In this document: positions 42,705 through 51,663 of the stretch, one piece after another | Layout: each line of letters opens with the position of its first letter | Position numbering within the stretch: position 1 is the first letter of the stretch | DNA from: Stutzerimonas kirkiae | GTDB lineage: Bacteria; Pseudomonadota; Gammaproteobacteria; Pseudomonadales; Pseudomonadaceae | Assembly: GCF_004327335.1 (NCBI RefSeq) | Contig: NZ_QJUO01000010.1 | Location: 1 to 64,000, forward strand | Direction of reading: 5' to 3' | Length of the DNA: 64,000 bases | Made by a program: the position numbers and the translations under genes | The notes under the pieces: generated by a model | What the model saw: the letters and a program-made list of their open reading frames with translations, nothing else | Databases searched by the model: none | Told to the model about the DNA's origin: nothing

Positions 42705-43139
42705 TCAATGCCGTTCCAGATTGCCCAGGATTCGCGCATGCACCTGCTGGCAGTTGCGCAATTCATCCTCGCTGATACCGCTGAACAGCTCTTCGCGCAG
42801 TTGCCGCGACAGCGCTTCGATCCTGTCGATCAACGGCAGGGCCTTGGGCGCCAGGACGACGTTCTTCGCCCGCCGGTCATGCGCCACCGCCTGCCGCTCC
42901 ACCAATCCCTGGGCCTCGAGGGAGTCGAGCAGACGGGCCAGGGTCGGCCCCTCCACGGCGACGCTCTTGGCCAGTTCGCTCTGGGTCGGCACATGGGCAA
43001 AACGCGCCAGGTGCAGCAGCACCAGCCAGCGAGCCTGCGAAAGCCCCAGATCCGCCAGGCGCCTGTCCAGTTCCGCGCGCCAGCCACGGGAGAGCTGCGC
43101 CAACTGCATGGCGAAACGATGTTGATCGGGATAAGACAT
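42705..43139 (-). CDS. MarR/SlyA-family transcriptional regulator
   Basis: 144-aa winged-helix regulator. The DNA-binding part is seen in LSQARWLVLLHLARFAHVPT through TLARLLDSLEAQGLVERQ and the wing DRRAKNVVLA. The start MSYPDQHRF at 43139 is the family start; 19 codons upstream in frame are not. Members respond to small phenolic or lipophilic ligands; target genes are unknown here. It is separated from recQ by 123 bases on the same strand. Confidence 0.88.
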   Translation of the reverse strand: MSYPDQHRFAMQLAQLSRGWRAELDRRLADLGLSQARWLVLLHLARFAHVPTQSELAKSVAVEGPTLARLLDSLEAQGLVERQAVAHDRRAKNVVLAPKALPLIDRIEALSRQLREELFSGISEDELRNCQQVHARILGNLERH

Positions 43140-43262
43140 GCGAAAGAAACCTGTTCGAATCCATGACCGGGCTGGCGCCGGAGAGACGCCGCCCATTACT
43201 CATACGGGAAAAAGGTTGAACGGGGCCCTTCGACCATCAGGTGCCAGACAAGCCGGCCGCGC

Positions 43263-45404
43263 TCAGAGCTCGAACTCCGCCTGCAGCGCCGCACGGACAC
43301 AGAACAGCACCCCCTCGGGCACGCGCCCGGCGAACCGCTCCGTGATTGCCGAAACGGGCGGCAATTCCCCTTCGCCATCCAGAAATGCATCCTGTATCTG
43401 TCCCATGAGGTCTTCGGGAATATCCAGTGCCTGTTCCAGCGTCAGCTCCTGATGAGCCAGCGCTTCAGCCAGCAGGCTGTAGACGTTGCGCTCGCTGCAG
43501 GATAGCCGGTAGGCGATCTGCTCCGGCGTCATACCGGAGCGCGCCAGTGAAACCAGCTCGTGACGCAGGTCCGCCACCGGCTTTTCCGCCTGCGCCGAGC
43601 CACCGTTGAGCAGCGCGAGAAAAGCCGCGCCATAGCGCTCTAGCTTGCGTGCCCCTACACCACTGACACCGGCCATCTCGCCGAGGCTGGCCGGCTGGCC
43701 GCGCAACATCTCCAGCAACGTCGCATCCGGGAATATCACATAGGGCGGCACACTGTGCTCCTCCGCCAGCTTGCGCCGCAACGCCCGCAGGGCTTCCCAC
43801 TGCTCGCGTTCATCGTTGCGCACCAGTTGGCTGGCCCTGCTCTGGCTGCCCGCGCCGTTGCCGGCCCGGGCCGTCTTGCTGGAGATGTCCTGGCGCAGTT
43901 CCAGCGTCGTCTCGCCACGCAACAATGGGCGGCAGCTATCGCTCAGGCGCAGGCCGCCGTAGCCTTCCAGGTCGATATCCACCAGCCCGCGCGCCACCAG
44001 TTGGCGAAACAGCGAGCGCCACTCGCTCTCGGTGTGCGACTTGCCAATGCCGAAAACCGACAGGTGCTGGTGCCCCAGTTCACGCATCCGCTCGTTCTCA
44101 CGCCCCAGCAGGATATCCACCAGGTGGCCGACGCCAAAGCGCTGCCCGCTGCGGTAGATGGCCGACAGCGCCTGGCGGGCCGGTTCGGTGGCATCCCAGG
44201 TACGTACCTTGTCGACACAGTTGTCGCAATGCCCGCAAGGCTCCGGCATCTCCTCATCGAAATAGGCCAGCAGCGTCTGCCGCCGGCAGCGGGTTTCCTC
44301 GCACAGCGCCAGCATGGCATCGAGCTTGTGCTGCTCGATACGCTTGTGGCGCTCGTCACCTTCCGAATTGTTGAGCATCTGCTTGAGGAAGATCACATCC
44401 TGCAGGCCATAGGCCATCCAGGCATCCGCGGGCAGGCCGTCGCGTCCTGCCCGCCCGGTTTCCTGGTAGTAGGCTTCCAGGGATTTGGGCAGGTCCAGGT
44501 GAGCGACGAAACGGACGTTGGGTTTGTCGATACCCATGCCAAACGCGATGGTCGCCACCATGATCAGGCTTTCCTCGTTGAGGAAGCGCTTCTGGTGGTA
44601 GGCGCGCAGCTCGTTCGACAGCCCCGCGTGATAAGGCAGCGCCGGGAAGCCCTGCTCGCTGAGAAAGGCCGCCAGTTCATCGACCTTCTTGCGCGACATG
44701 CAGTAGACGATCCCGGCATCGCCCCGCCGCTCGGCAAGGAAAGCGAGCAGTTGCTTGCGTGGCTGCTCCTTGGCGACGATACGATAGAAGATATTCGGCC
44801 GGTCGAAACTCGACAGGAAGCGCTCGGCCCGCTCCAGGTGCAAGCGCTGGACGATCTCCTCGCGGGTGCGGCGATCCGCCGTGGCGGTCAGGGCCACCCG
44901 CGGTACATTCGGGAAGAGTTCCGCCAACTGGCCGAGCTGCAGGTATTCGGGGCGGAAATCATGCCCCCATTGCGACACGCAATGGGCCTCGTCGATGGCG
45001 AACAGGGCGATCTCGAACTGCTGCAGGAATTCCAGCATGCGTGGCTGCACCAGGCGCTCCGGCGCCAGGTAAAGCATCTTCACTTCGCCGCGGCGGATAC
45101 GCAGCGCGATCTCGCGTTGCTCCTCCGCGCTCAGCATGGAGTTCAGGGCGACGGCGCTGACGCCGAGCTCTTCGAGCGTGGCCACCTGATCGTCCATCAG
45201 CGCGATCAGCGGCGATACCACCACGGCAAGCCCGTTGCGCAACAGGGCCGGGACCTGGAAGCAGAGCGACTTGCCACCACCGGTGGGCATCAGCACCAGT
45301 GCATCGCCACCGCCGGCGACCTGCTCGATGATCGCCCTCTGCCGGCCCCGGAACGCATCGTAGCCGAAGACTTCTTTGAGGATGTGCTGTGCCTGGTCGA
45401 GCAT
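43263..45404 (-). CDS. recQ: ATP-dependent DNA helicase RecQ
   Basis: 713-aa 3'-5' helicase of recombination repair. Walker A TGGGKS is at 41-46, the DEAH box in [15 protein letters not shown] near 142, and motif VI is [10 protein letters not shown]. The RecQ-C-terminal zinc site is [14 protein letters not shown], and an HRDC domain occupies about 525-600. An extra C-terminal tail of about 110 residues with a helix-turn-helix look ([20 protein letters not shown]) is present, as in other Pseudomonas RecQ. The ATG at 45404 has a GGAG site. Confidence 0.95.
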   Translation of the reverse strand: MLDQAQHILKEVFGYDAFRGRQRAIIEQVAGGGDALVLMPTGGGKSLCFQVPALLRNGLAVVVSPLIALMDDQVATLEELGVSAVALNSMLSAEEQREIALRIRRGEVKMLYLAPERLVQPRMLEFLQQFEIALFAIDEAHCVSQWGHDFRPEYLQLGQLAELFPNVPRVALTATADRRTREEIVQRLHLERAERFLSSFDRPNIFYRIVAKEQPRKQLLAFLAERRGDAGIVYCMSRKKVDELAAFLSEQGFPALPYHAGLSNELRAYHQKRFLNEESLIMVATIAFGMGIDKPNVRFVAHLDLPKSLEAYYQETGRAGRDGLPADAWMAYGLQDVIFLKQMLNNSEGDERHKRIEQHKLDAMLALCEETRCRRQTLLAYFDEEMPEPCGHCDNCVDKVRTWDATEPARQALSAIYRSGQRFGVGHLVDILLGRENERMRELGHQHLSVFGIGKSHTESEWRSLFRQLVARGLVDIDLEGYGGLRLSDSCRPLLRGETTLELRQDISSKTARAGNGAGSQSRASQLVRNDEREQWEALRALRRKLAEEHSVPPYVIFPDATLLEMLRGQPASLGEMAGVSGVGARKLERYGAAFLALLNGGSAQAEKPVADLRHELVSLARSGMTPEQIAYRLSCSERNVYSLLAEALAHQELTLEQALDIPEDLMGQIQDAFLDGEGELPPVSAITERFAGRVPEGVLFCVRAALQAEFEL

Positions 45405-45562
45405 GCGGTTCTCCAAAACAAGGCGCGCAGTATACCAGTTGCCTTTCGCCGCAACCCCAGGGCGCGATGGATAATCCCGATGCCCGCATGAAACTGTGAA
45501 CGAGTCGAGAATTGCATGGCCCTGGCAAGAACTGAAATCGAGCGCTGCCAGTGGATAACGGC

Positions 45563-45582
45563 AACGCGCGGGTTGGCGCGTT
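45563..45582. repeat. Short perfect inverted repeat in recQ upstream region
   Basis: AACGCGC and GCGCGTT (7-bp stem, loop of 6) lie in the 250-bp divergent region between recQ and the UPF0149 gene. It could be an operator; no regulator is identified. Confidence 0.3.
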
Positions 45583-45654
45583 CCCAAAGCGGTAGCCTGT
45601 AGTTCCCGGCTCGTCTAGAATTCTCCACTACTCTTCATGCCCAGGTAGCCTACG

Positions 45655-46242
45655 ATGTCATTCGCCGAGCAACTCGCACGCCTTCAAGTGTTCCTGGATG
45701 CAGACGACCTGCATGAGGAAGCACTCGATTACATCGCCGCCCATGGCTACCTGACCGCGCTGTGCATCTGCCCCGAGCCGGTGCCCGAGCGCGAGTGGAT
45801 CGACGCCCTGTTCGCCGAACCGCCGCACTACAGCGACGATACCGAGCGCGAGGCCATCGAGGCGACGCTGGTACAGCTAAAGGCGCATATCGCCCGGCAA
45901 CTGGCCAGTGACGAGGACATGGACCTGCCCTGCGAGCCGACCCTCGGCGACGAGCCCGACGAATCCGAGCTGCGCGGCTGGTGCATCGGCTTCATGGAGG
46001 GCGTGTTCATGCGCGAGGAAATCTGGTTCGAAGACGCCGAGGAAGAAGTCAGCGAACTGCTGCTGCCGATCATGGTGGGGTCAGGTCTGTTCGATGATCA
46101 GCCCGAGTTCTCCGATATCGCCGCCGATGCCGAGCTGGTCGGCGAAATGGCCGGGCAGATTCCCGAACTGCTGACCACCCTCTACCTGATCTGTCACGCT
46201 CCCGAGGAAAAACCGGCACTGCTCAAGCCGCGCCGGCACTGA
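45655..46242 (+). CDS. UPF0149 (YecA/YgfB) family protein
   Basis: 195-aa acidic, all-helical soluble protein of the UPF0149 family. Typical segments are LHEEALDYIAAHGYLTALCI, ELRGWCIGFMEGVFMRE and ELLLPIMVGSGLFDD. No C-terminal SEC-C metal-binding motif is present. Function unknown. The next gene begins 17 bases later, suggesting co-transcription. Confidence 0.85.
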   Translation: MSFAEQLARLQVFLDADDLHEEALDYIAAHGYLTALCICPEPVPEREWIDALFAEPPHYSDDTEREAIEATLVQLKAHIARQLASDEDMDLPCEPTLGDEPDESELRGWCIGFMEGVFMREEIWFEDAEEEVSELLLPIMVGSGLFDDQPEFSDIAADAELVGEMAGQIPELLTTLYLICHAPEEKPALLKPRRH

Positions 46243-46258
46243 CCAGCCCTCTTCAGCC

Positions 46259-46690
46259 GTGGCCCATCGCGATATTCCACTGAGCCGCAGCCCGCTGCTG
46301 CGCTATCTGCTGCTGGCACTGGGCTGGTTGAGTGTCGCCCTCGGCGTGTTGGGCATCTTCCTGCCGGTACTGCCGACCACGCCTTTCCTGCTGCTGGCCG
46401 CGGCCTGCTTCGTGCGCAGCTCCAGGCGCTTCTATGAATGGCTGGTCGGCCATCCACGCCTCGGCCCCTGGTTTCGCGACTACCTGGAAGGCAACGGCAT
46501 CCCGCTGAAGGGCAAGTGCTACGCCATCGGGCTGATGTGGCTGAGCATCGGCGTCTCCTGCTGGATCGTCCCCCTCCCCTGGGCGCGACTGGCAATGCTC
46601 ACCAGCGCGGTCCTGGTGAGCCTCTATATCCTCAGGCAGAAGACCGTGGCGATCGCGCCACTTGCGGGCAAGGGCCGCAAAGAGCGCTGA
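46259..46690 (+). CDS. DUF454 (YbaN) inner-membrane protein
   Basis: 143-aa protein of DUF454 with two hydrophobic hairpins (about 16-50 and 88-122). The signature GVLGIFLPVLPTTPFLLLAA and FYEWLVGHPRLGPW is clear. It starts with GTG at 46259 because no ATG precedes the conserved region in this frame; the ribosome-binding site is poor, which fits coupling to the upstream UPF0149 gene. Function unknown. Confidence 0.82.
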   Translation: MAHRDIPLSRSPLLRYLLLALGWLSVALGVLGIFLPVLPTTPFLLLAAACFVRSSRRFYEWLVGHPRLGPWFRDYLEGNGIPLKGKCYAIGLMWLSIGVSCWIVPLPWARLAMLTSAVLVSLYILRQKTVAIAPLAGKGRKER

Positions 46691-46824
46691 ACGCAAGGCT
46701 GAACGAAAGCGCGGGGTTACCCGGTGTTTCGTCCAGCTTTCCAGCCTCCAGCGCTTTTATCGAAACGCCTTGCCACGGGGTAACGGCATAGCGCGGTCGC
46801 CCCGGCAGAAGACCCTGGGCCCCT

Positions 46825-46853
46825 TGATTGATATTAATGATTCGGATTTACTG
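46825..46853 (+). promoter_or_regulatory. Sigma-70-like promoter with Fur-box-like spacer before the ECF sigma gene
   Basis: TTGATT (46825-46830) and TTTACT (46848-46853) are spaced by 17 bp. The spacer plus two bases (46831-46849) matches the 19-bp Fur box GATAATGATAATCATTATC at 11 positions. A Fur site between the -35 and -10 elements is the classical layout for iron repression. It lies 86 bases before the sigma-factor start in a locally AT-rich patch. Confidence 0.5.
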
Positions 46854-46938
46854 TCGAACGCCAGCATTATTCATCGGCCCGCATTCGCGGGCACAGTAGG
46901 CTCAGCCATCGCGGCCTTCCCCATTGTGAACGACTGAC

Positions 46939-47463
46939 TTGACCGCATCGCTCGATAAAATCGCGCTGTTCACCCTGCATCGCCGTGCCCTGGTGGACTA
47001 TGCAACGCCTATCGTCGGCTGCCGGGCCAAGGCCGAAGATGTAGTGCAAGAGTCCTGGCTGCGTTTCGACAGTTCCACACCACCACTACAGCAACCCGTT
47101 CACTACCTGTATCGCATCGTCCGCAACCTGGCCCTGGACAGCAACCGGCGGCTGGCCGCCGAGCATCGCGATCCCGGAGGAGAAGCCCTGCTCTGCGAAA
47201 TGTCGGCCAGCACACCCTCGCCGGAACAGCAGGTACTGGAGCAAAATGCCCTGCATATCATTGCGCAAGCCCTGGACGAACTCCCGGAGAGGACGCGGCA
47301 GGCTTTCGAACTGCATAGGTTCAACCGGATGACCTTCCAGCAGATCGCCGAGACAATGAATATTTCCATGGGATTGGCCCACAAGCTGGTAAGTGCGGCC
47401 GTTACCCATTGCGCCAACCGCCTGGATGAGAACACAGATGGACGCCACCAAGCAGCCGAATGA
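46939..47463 (+). CDS. FecI-like ECF sigma factor
   Basis: 174-aa group IV sigma factor with region 2 (IVGCRAKAEDVVQESWLRF) and region 4 (LPERTRQAFELHRFNRMTFQ with IAETMNISMG). It should direct RNA polymerase to the receptor gene downstream when released by the FecR-like protein. The only start upstream of the conserved region is TTG at 46939, because an in-frame TGA lies 12 bases earlier; no Shine-Dalgarno is visible, so translation is probably low. It overlaps the anti-sigma gene by 26 bases. The signal for the pair should arrive through the TonB receptor. Confidence 0.9.
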   Translation: MTASLDKIALFTLHRRALVDYATPIVGCRAKAEDVVQESWLRFDSSTPPLQQPVHYLYRIVRNLALDSNRRLAAEHRDPGGEALLCEMSASTPSPEQQVLEQNALHIIAQALDELPERTRQAFELHRFNRMTFQQIAETMNISMGLAHKLVSAAVTHCANRLDENTDGRHQAAE

Positions 47464-48484
47464 CTTCCCGCCGTTGCCAGGTGCGACGGCGGACGACATG
47501 CCCGGCACGGCCGAGGCATTCGATCCTGTATGGGAAACCGCTCTGAATTGGCAGTTGAACCTGTGCCGGGCCCCTGCCGATAGCGCCCTGCGCGAGGAGC
47601 TGCAACAGTGGCTGCAGGCCGATCCGTCCCATGCCGAGGCCTATCGACGCGCCTCGCGGACCTGCGCCCTGATGGACCAGGCACGGGCAGCCGCCGGCAG
47701 GCAGCCAACCCCTCTCTCCGTCAGCCCCTTCGGTGCGGGCGCCGGTCGTGTTCCGCCCCGGCGTCGCCGCCACCAACGCCGGGTACTGCTTGGCGGGCTG
47801 GCGGCCTGCCTGGTGCTGCTCTGGCTCGGTTGGCCTGCCAGCCCGCCACAGTTGCAGGAATACCGCAGCCAGGTGGGGGAAATCCGCCAGGTCCTGCTGG
47901 ATGACGGTAGCCTGTTGCATCTCGACACCGATACTCACCTGAGCGTCAACCTGCAACCCGGTAGCCGCGATCTGGTTCTTCATGGTGGCAGGGCCTTCTT
48001 CGAAGTCTCTCCCGACCGCCGGCGCCCATTCCGGGTCGAGGTCGGCGAATTGCAGGTGCTGGTGACAGGTACGGCATTTCAGACCAGCCTGACCTCGCAG
48101 CAGGCGCAAATCGACCTGCAGAGCGGTTCGCTGCAGGTTTCCGTGGCCGGTAGGCAAGTGCCCCCGCTCGAGCCTGGAGAACAGTTGTCGTTGCAGCGCC
48201 AATCCGGCCAGTTATCCCGGCAGACCCGGCCGCCACAGCAGATGGGTAGTTGGCGCCAGCATCAGTTGCTCGCCGAGGATCAGCCGCTGGACCAGGTGAT
48301 CAGGGAGCTCGCCCGCTACTATCCCGGACGCGTCGAGCTCGCCTCGCCTGCCCTCGCCTCACGGCGTGTCACCGGCCTGTACGACCTGCGCACGCCATTG
48401 GCCTCCCTGCGTAGCGCCATTGGTCCCCATGACGGGACCTTGCAGGAACTGCCTGACGGGCAGTTGCGCATTACCCTCGACTGA
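47438..48484 (+). CDS. FecR-like transmembrane anti-sigma factor
   Basis: 348-aa inner-membrane sensor. The N-terminal cytoplasmic anti-sigma domain (about 30-90, WETALNWQLNLCRAPADSAL) is followed by a basic stretch and one membrane helix (about 116-131). The periplasmic FecR domain (about 145-235, GEIRQVLLDDGSLLHLDTDT) and a C-terminal STN-like domain (about 262-348) complete it. Members keep the sigma factor inactive until the STN domain of a loaded receptor contacts the periplasmic part. The ATG at 47438 is chosen; 47426 is an alternative four codons earlier. Confidence 0.9.
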   Translation: MDATKQPNDFPPLPGATADDMPGTAEAFDPVWETALNWQLNLCRAPADSALREELQQWLQADPSHAEAYRRASRTCALMDQARAAAGRQPTPLSVSPFGAGAGRVPPRRRRHQRRVLLGGLAACLVLLWLGWPASPPQLQEYRSQVGEIRQVLLDDGSLLHLDTDTHLSVNLQPGSRDLVLHGGRAFFEVSPDRRRPFRVEVGELQVLVTGTAFQTSLTSQQAQIDLQSGSLQVSVAGRQVPPLEPGEQLSLQRQSGQLSRQTRPPQQMGSWRQHQLLAEDQPLDQVIRELARYYPGRVELASPALASRRVTGLYDLRTPLASLRSAIGPHDGTLQELPDGQLRITLD

Positions 48485-48682
48485 AGCACAAGAAATCGCT
48501 GCGGGCAATTGCTGGCTTCGCGTCAGCCATAGCCCTGAGGCTGCTCGCCAAGAATCACAAACCATAAAAAGATTGCACGGGCCGTGAAGATTTTTCCGTG
48601 GCCTGCGTCATTCCCCGAAGCTCGAACAATTACGACTCATTCGTACTTATTTTGCCATTGGCACTTGCAAGGGGATTTCTTC

Positions 48683-51514
48683 ATGGATACACAAGCCAAC
48701 ACCCGCGATGCGACGGGCAACCCTCGTATGCTCCGTCGCCTGGCCAGCGCCCTGCTGTTGGCGAGCAGCCTTGGCGGTCATGGATTGCAGGCGGCCGAAA
48801 CACAAGTGACCAGCCTGCTGCATGGCACGCATCGTTTCACCATAGAGGCCCAGCCTCTGGGCTCTGCGCTGCTCAGCTTCGGCCAGCAGGCAGGTATCCC
48901 GATCAGCGTCGACAGCGACCTGGTCAAGTCGCATTCGGCATCCGCCGTACAAGGCAATCTGTCGGGCCTGCAGGCCCTGGAGCAATTGCTCGGCGGCACC
49001 GCCCTGGGCTGGACGGTGACCGCCAGCGATACCCTGGAAATCCGTCCCTTAGGCGACACCGGCAGCAGTATCGAGGACAGCCTGCGGATTGCCGATCTAC
49101 TGGTGCTGGGATATGAGGAGCAAGGGCTGCCCGGCGAAACCATTATCGACCAGCGGGCTATCCAGGCTTTCCCCGGGGCCAATGGCGACATCACCACCCT
49201 GTTGAAAATGCACCCTTCGGTACAGTTCAGCAGCCAGCAACAGAGCAGCAACACCCCCGGCGAAATCAACCCGGCGGATATCAGCATCAACGGAGCCCGC
49301 TACTACCAGAACAACTTCATGATCGACGGGATCAACATCAACAATGACCTGGACCCCGGCTATCACACCTTCAACAGCATCCGCTCCTTCGACACCACGC
49401 CCAGCCGCTCCCATGGCATAGCGCTGGACGCCGACCTGCTGCAAGAGGTCAAGGTCTACGACAGCAACGTACCCGCCGAATACGGTGGCTTCAACGGTGG
49501 CGTGATCGACGCCATCACCCGCCGCCCGACGCCGGATCTGCATGGCAAGCTGTCCTTCGCCATGTCCCGTTCGGAATGGACCAACTACCACGTCATCGAC
49601 GGCGAGGAAGAAAATTTCGATCACCCGACCACCGGCAACTACCAGCCGGAATTCCTCAAGACCACCGTACGCGGCACCCTTGAGGGGCACCTGAGCGAAG
49701 ACTTCGGAGCCATTCTGAACTTCTCGCAGAAGCGCTCGACCATTCCACAGTACCGCTATGAAAGCGGCTATGCCGGCGACACGAAGAAAACCGACCAGAC
49801 CCGGCGCATCGACAATTACCTGCTCAAGACCTATTGGAACGTCAATGAGCGGCTGGTACTGGACGGCTCGCTGACCTATGCGCCACAGAAGGACTACTAT
49901 TTCGTGGAAAACCGCATCGATTCCGGCTTTGACCTGGAAAGCGGCGGCTGGCAGGGGAGCCTGAAAGGCGAATGGCAGGGCAACCATGCGCTATGGACTC
50001 ACAAGCTGGCGCTGACCGAACTGGAAAGCTCGCGCACGGCCGAATCCAACGACTACATCAACTGGTATTACTCCAGCAGCAAGAACTGGGGCTCGTCCAG
50101 CAGCTCGACATCCCGCAGCGCCGAGGGCTCCTACGGGAATCTGGAGCAGAAACAGCGCGGCGCCACCTACAGCCTCAAAAGTGACTGGTCGCCGCTGTTC
50201 CTGCTGCACACCGAGCACAATCTGACCAGTGGCCTGGAGTTGTCCCATCAGAAGGCCACCTGGGAGCGCCCGAATGCGGCATCTTCGACGACCGCCTTCC
50301 GCCGTGACAACGGGACCAGTTGCGATGGCGTCAGTGATCTCTGCTCGATCGGCGACCTGGTCAACGGCAGCACCCGCCAGTACTCGAGCCTGAAAATACG
50401 GTATGCCGCCGGCAAGATCGAAGCCACTGAAAACAAGTATGCCCTGTACCTGCAGGATCGCCTGCAATGGGGCCGTCTGACCCTGCGCCCGGGCCTGCGC
50501 TTCGAGGGCGACGACTATATGGACAAGAAGACCCTGGCTCCGCGCTTCGTCGCCAGCTACGACCTGTTCGACAACCAGGCGACGGTCCTCAGTGCCGGGG
50601 CCAATCGCTATTACGGTCGCAACCTGTTCAAGTATCGCCTGGCCGATGGCCGCCAGGCGCTCAACACCACCATGACCCGCACCAGCAGCACCGGCAACTG
50701 GAACATGATCACGACGGCCAACACCAACAAGTTTTCCTCGCTGGACATCCCCTACGACGATGAGTTGACACTGGGCATCGCACAACACTGGCTGGAAACC
50801 GACTTCCGCCTCAACTATGTCCGCCGTTATGGCCGTGACCAGGTCGTCAGGGCCTATGCCAATGTCACCGGGCTCGACTACGGCGACGGCGTCACCTACA
50901 CGAAATACTACTACCTCTATACCAACGCCGGGCGCAGCGACAGCGACAACGTCAGCCTGACCATCACCCCACAACCCACCCTGGATCTGGCCGGCAGCCG
51001 CACCTCGTTCCAACTCGCCGCCGACTGGTCCCGTACCCTCAGTGCCTACGGCAACTACGACTCGGCGGTAGACGCCGACGAATATGCCGATGCGGACGTG
51101 GTCTACGATGGCTCGATCATGCGCTACAGCGAATTGCCCGCCGCTGACTTCAACCGCCCTTGGACACTGCGCCTGACCAGCATCACGGAAATCCCGGCAT
51201 TACACCTGACCTGGAGCAACTTCTTCCGCTATCGCGGTGCCTACGACCAGATAGAAAGCACTTCCGGTACGGTGGAAATCGACGGTATCAGCTACGACCT
51301 CTACGAAAAGCACCGTATCAAGGGAGCCCCGACCTGGGATACCCGCATCCATTGGGAACGGCCCACCGGCAAGGATCAATCGTTGTTCGTCGCCGTCGAC
51401 ATCACCAATGTCGCCGACAAGATCAACCGCACCTCCTACAGCCGCAGCGGAGCCACCTACACCTCCTACGAGACCGGCCGCCAATTCTGGCTTGAAGTCG
51501 GCTACCGCTTCTGA
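48683..51514 (+). CDS. TonB-dependent receptor with STN signalling domain
   Basis: 943-aa outer-membrane transducer. Signal peptide about 1-38, STN domain about 50-122 (HRFTIEAQPLGSALLSFGQQ), a TonB-box-like LLVLGYEE near 139-146, plug about 150-310 with ISINGARYYQNNFMIDGI, and a large barrel ending in GYRF. The ATG at 48683 has AAGGGGA 7 bases upstream; an in-frame GTG 33 codons earlier is not used. The STN domain and the sigma/anti-sigma pair upstream show cell-surface signalling. The FRAP/NPNL motif of heme receptors is not seen. An M16 protease follows, suggesting a proteinaceous or peptide cargo. The substrate is unknown. Confidence 0.92.
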   Translation: MDTQANTRDATGNPRMLRRLASALLLASSLGGHGLQAAETQVTSLLHGTHRFTIEAQPLGSALLSFGQQAGIPISVDSDLVKSHSASAVQGNLSGLQALEQLLGGTALGWTVTASDTLEIRPLGDTGSSIEDSLRIADLLVLGYEEQGLPGETIIDQRAIQAFPGANGDITTLLKMHPSVQFSSQQQSSNTPGEINPADISINGARYYQNNFMIDGININNDLDPGYHTFNSIRSFDTTPSRSHGIALDADLLQEVKVYDSNVPAEYGGFNGGVIDAITRRPTPDLHGKLSFAMSRSEWTNYHVIDGEEENFDHPTTGNYQPEFLKTTVRGTLEGHLSEDFGAILNFSQKRSTIPQYRYESGYAGDTKKTDQTRRIDNYLLKTYWNVNERLVLDGSLTYAPQKDYYFVENRIDSGFDLESGGWQGSLKGEWQGNHALWTHKLALTELESSRTAESNDYINWYYSSSKNWGSSSSSTSRSAEGSYGNLEQKQRGATYSLKSDWSPLFLLHTEHNLTSGLELSHQKATWERPNAASSTTAFRRDNGTSCDGVSDLCSIGDLVNGSTRQYSSLKIRYAAGKIEATENKYALYLQDRLQWGRLTLRPGLRFEGDDYMDKKTLAPRFVASYDLFDNQATVLSAGANRYYGRNLFKYRLADGRQALNTTMTRTSSTGNWNMITTANTNKFSSLDIPYDDELTLGIAQHWLETDFRLNYVRRYGRDQVVRAYANVTGLDYGDGVTYTKYYYLYTNAGRSDSDNVSLTITPQPTLDLAGSRTSFQLAADWSRTLSAYGNYDSAVDADEYADADVVYDGSIMRYSELPAADFNRPWTLRLTSITEIPALHLTWSNFFRYRGAYDQIESTSGTVEIDGISYDLYEKHRIKGAPTWDTRIHWERPTGKDQSLFVAVDITNVADKINRTSYSRSGATYTSYETGRQFWLEVGYRF

Positions 51515-51525
51515 GGCGATCCGCG

Positions 51526-51559
51526 ACTCCCAGCACCCGACTCCATCGGGGCTGGGAGT
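51526..51559 (+). terminator. Strong hairpin between receptor and protease genes
   Basis: A 14-bp stem with one bulged base (51526-51534 plus 51536-51540, paired with 51546-51550 plus 51551-51559), loop of 5, begins 11 bases after the receptor stop. No T-run follows, so it may be a partial terminator or an mRNA-stabilising structure within the operon. Confidence 0.5.
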
Positions 51560-51579
51560 GCATACCTCGTTTCACGCCA

Positions 51580-51605
51580 AAGAATCGCCGGGAGCGATTT
51601 TCGCG
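51580..51605. repeat. Dispersed imperfect palindrome, copy 2
   Basis: AATCGC (51583-51588) and GCGATT (51594-51599) flank CGGGA, followed by TTCGC. It is similar to the element at 32844-32872. It is the second of three consecutive hairpins in the receptor-protease gap. Confidence 0.35.
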
Positions 51606-51628
51606 TCGCGTGCGACAACCCGAAGAAT

Positions 51629-51647
51629 GCCTGCCAGATAGGCAGGC
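51629..51647 (+). repeat. Hairpin just upstream of the M16 protease start
   Basis: GCCTGCC-AGATA-GGCAGGC, a perfect 7-bp stem, ends 16 bases before the protease ATG and just in front of its weak ribosome-binding site. It may influence translation. Confidence 0.45.
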
Positions 51648-51663
51648 TCAGCGGAAAATACCG

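Noticed and set aside
48485-48682. FecI-type promoter before the TonB receptor
   Set aside because: I looked for -35 GGAAAT/TAAAT-like and -10 CGTC/TGTC-like boxes at 16-18 bp spacing and found none I trust; an AGAAAT/CGTCAG pair is 24 bp apart.
48683-51514. Heme receptor (HasR/HxuA-like)
   Set aside because: No FRAP/NPNL motif region is visible and the neighbouring protease points to a protein cargo; not proven.
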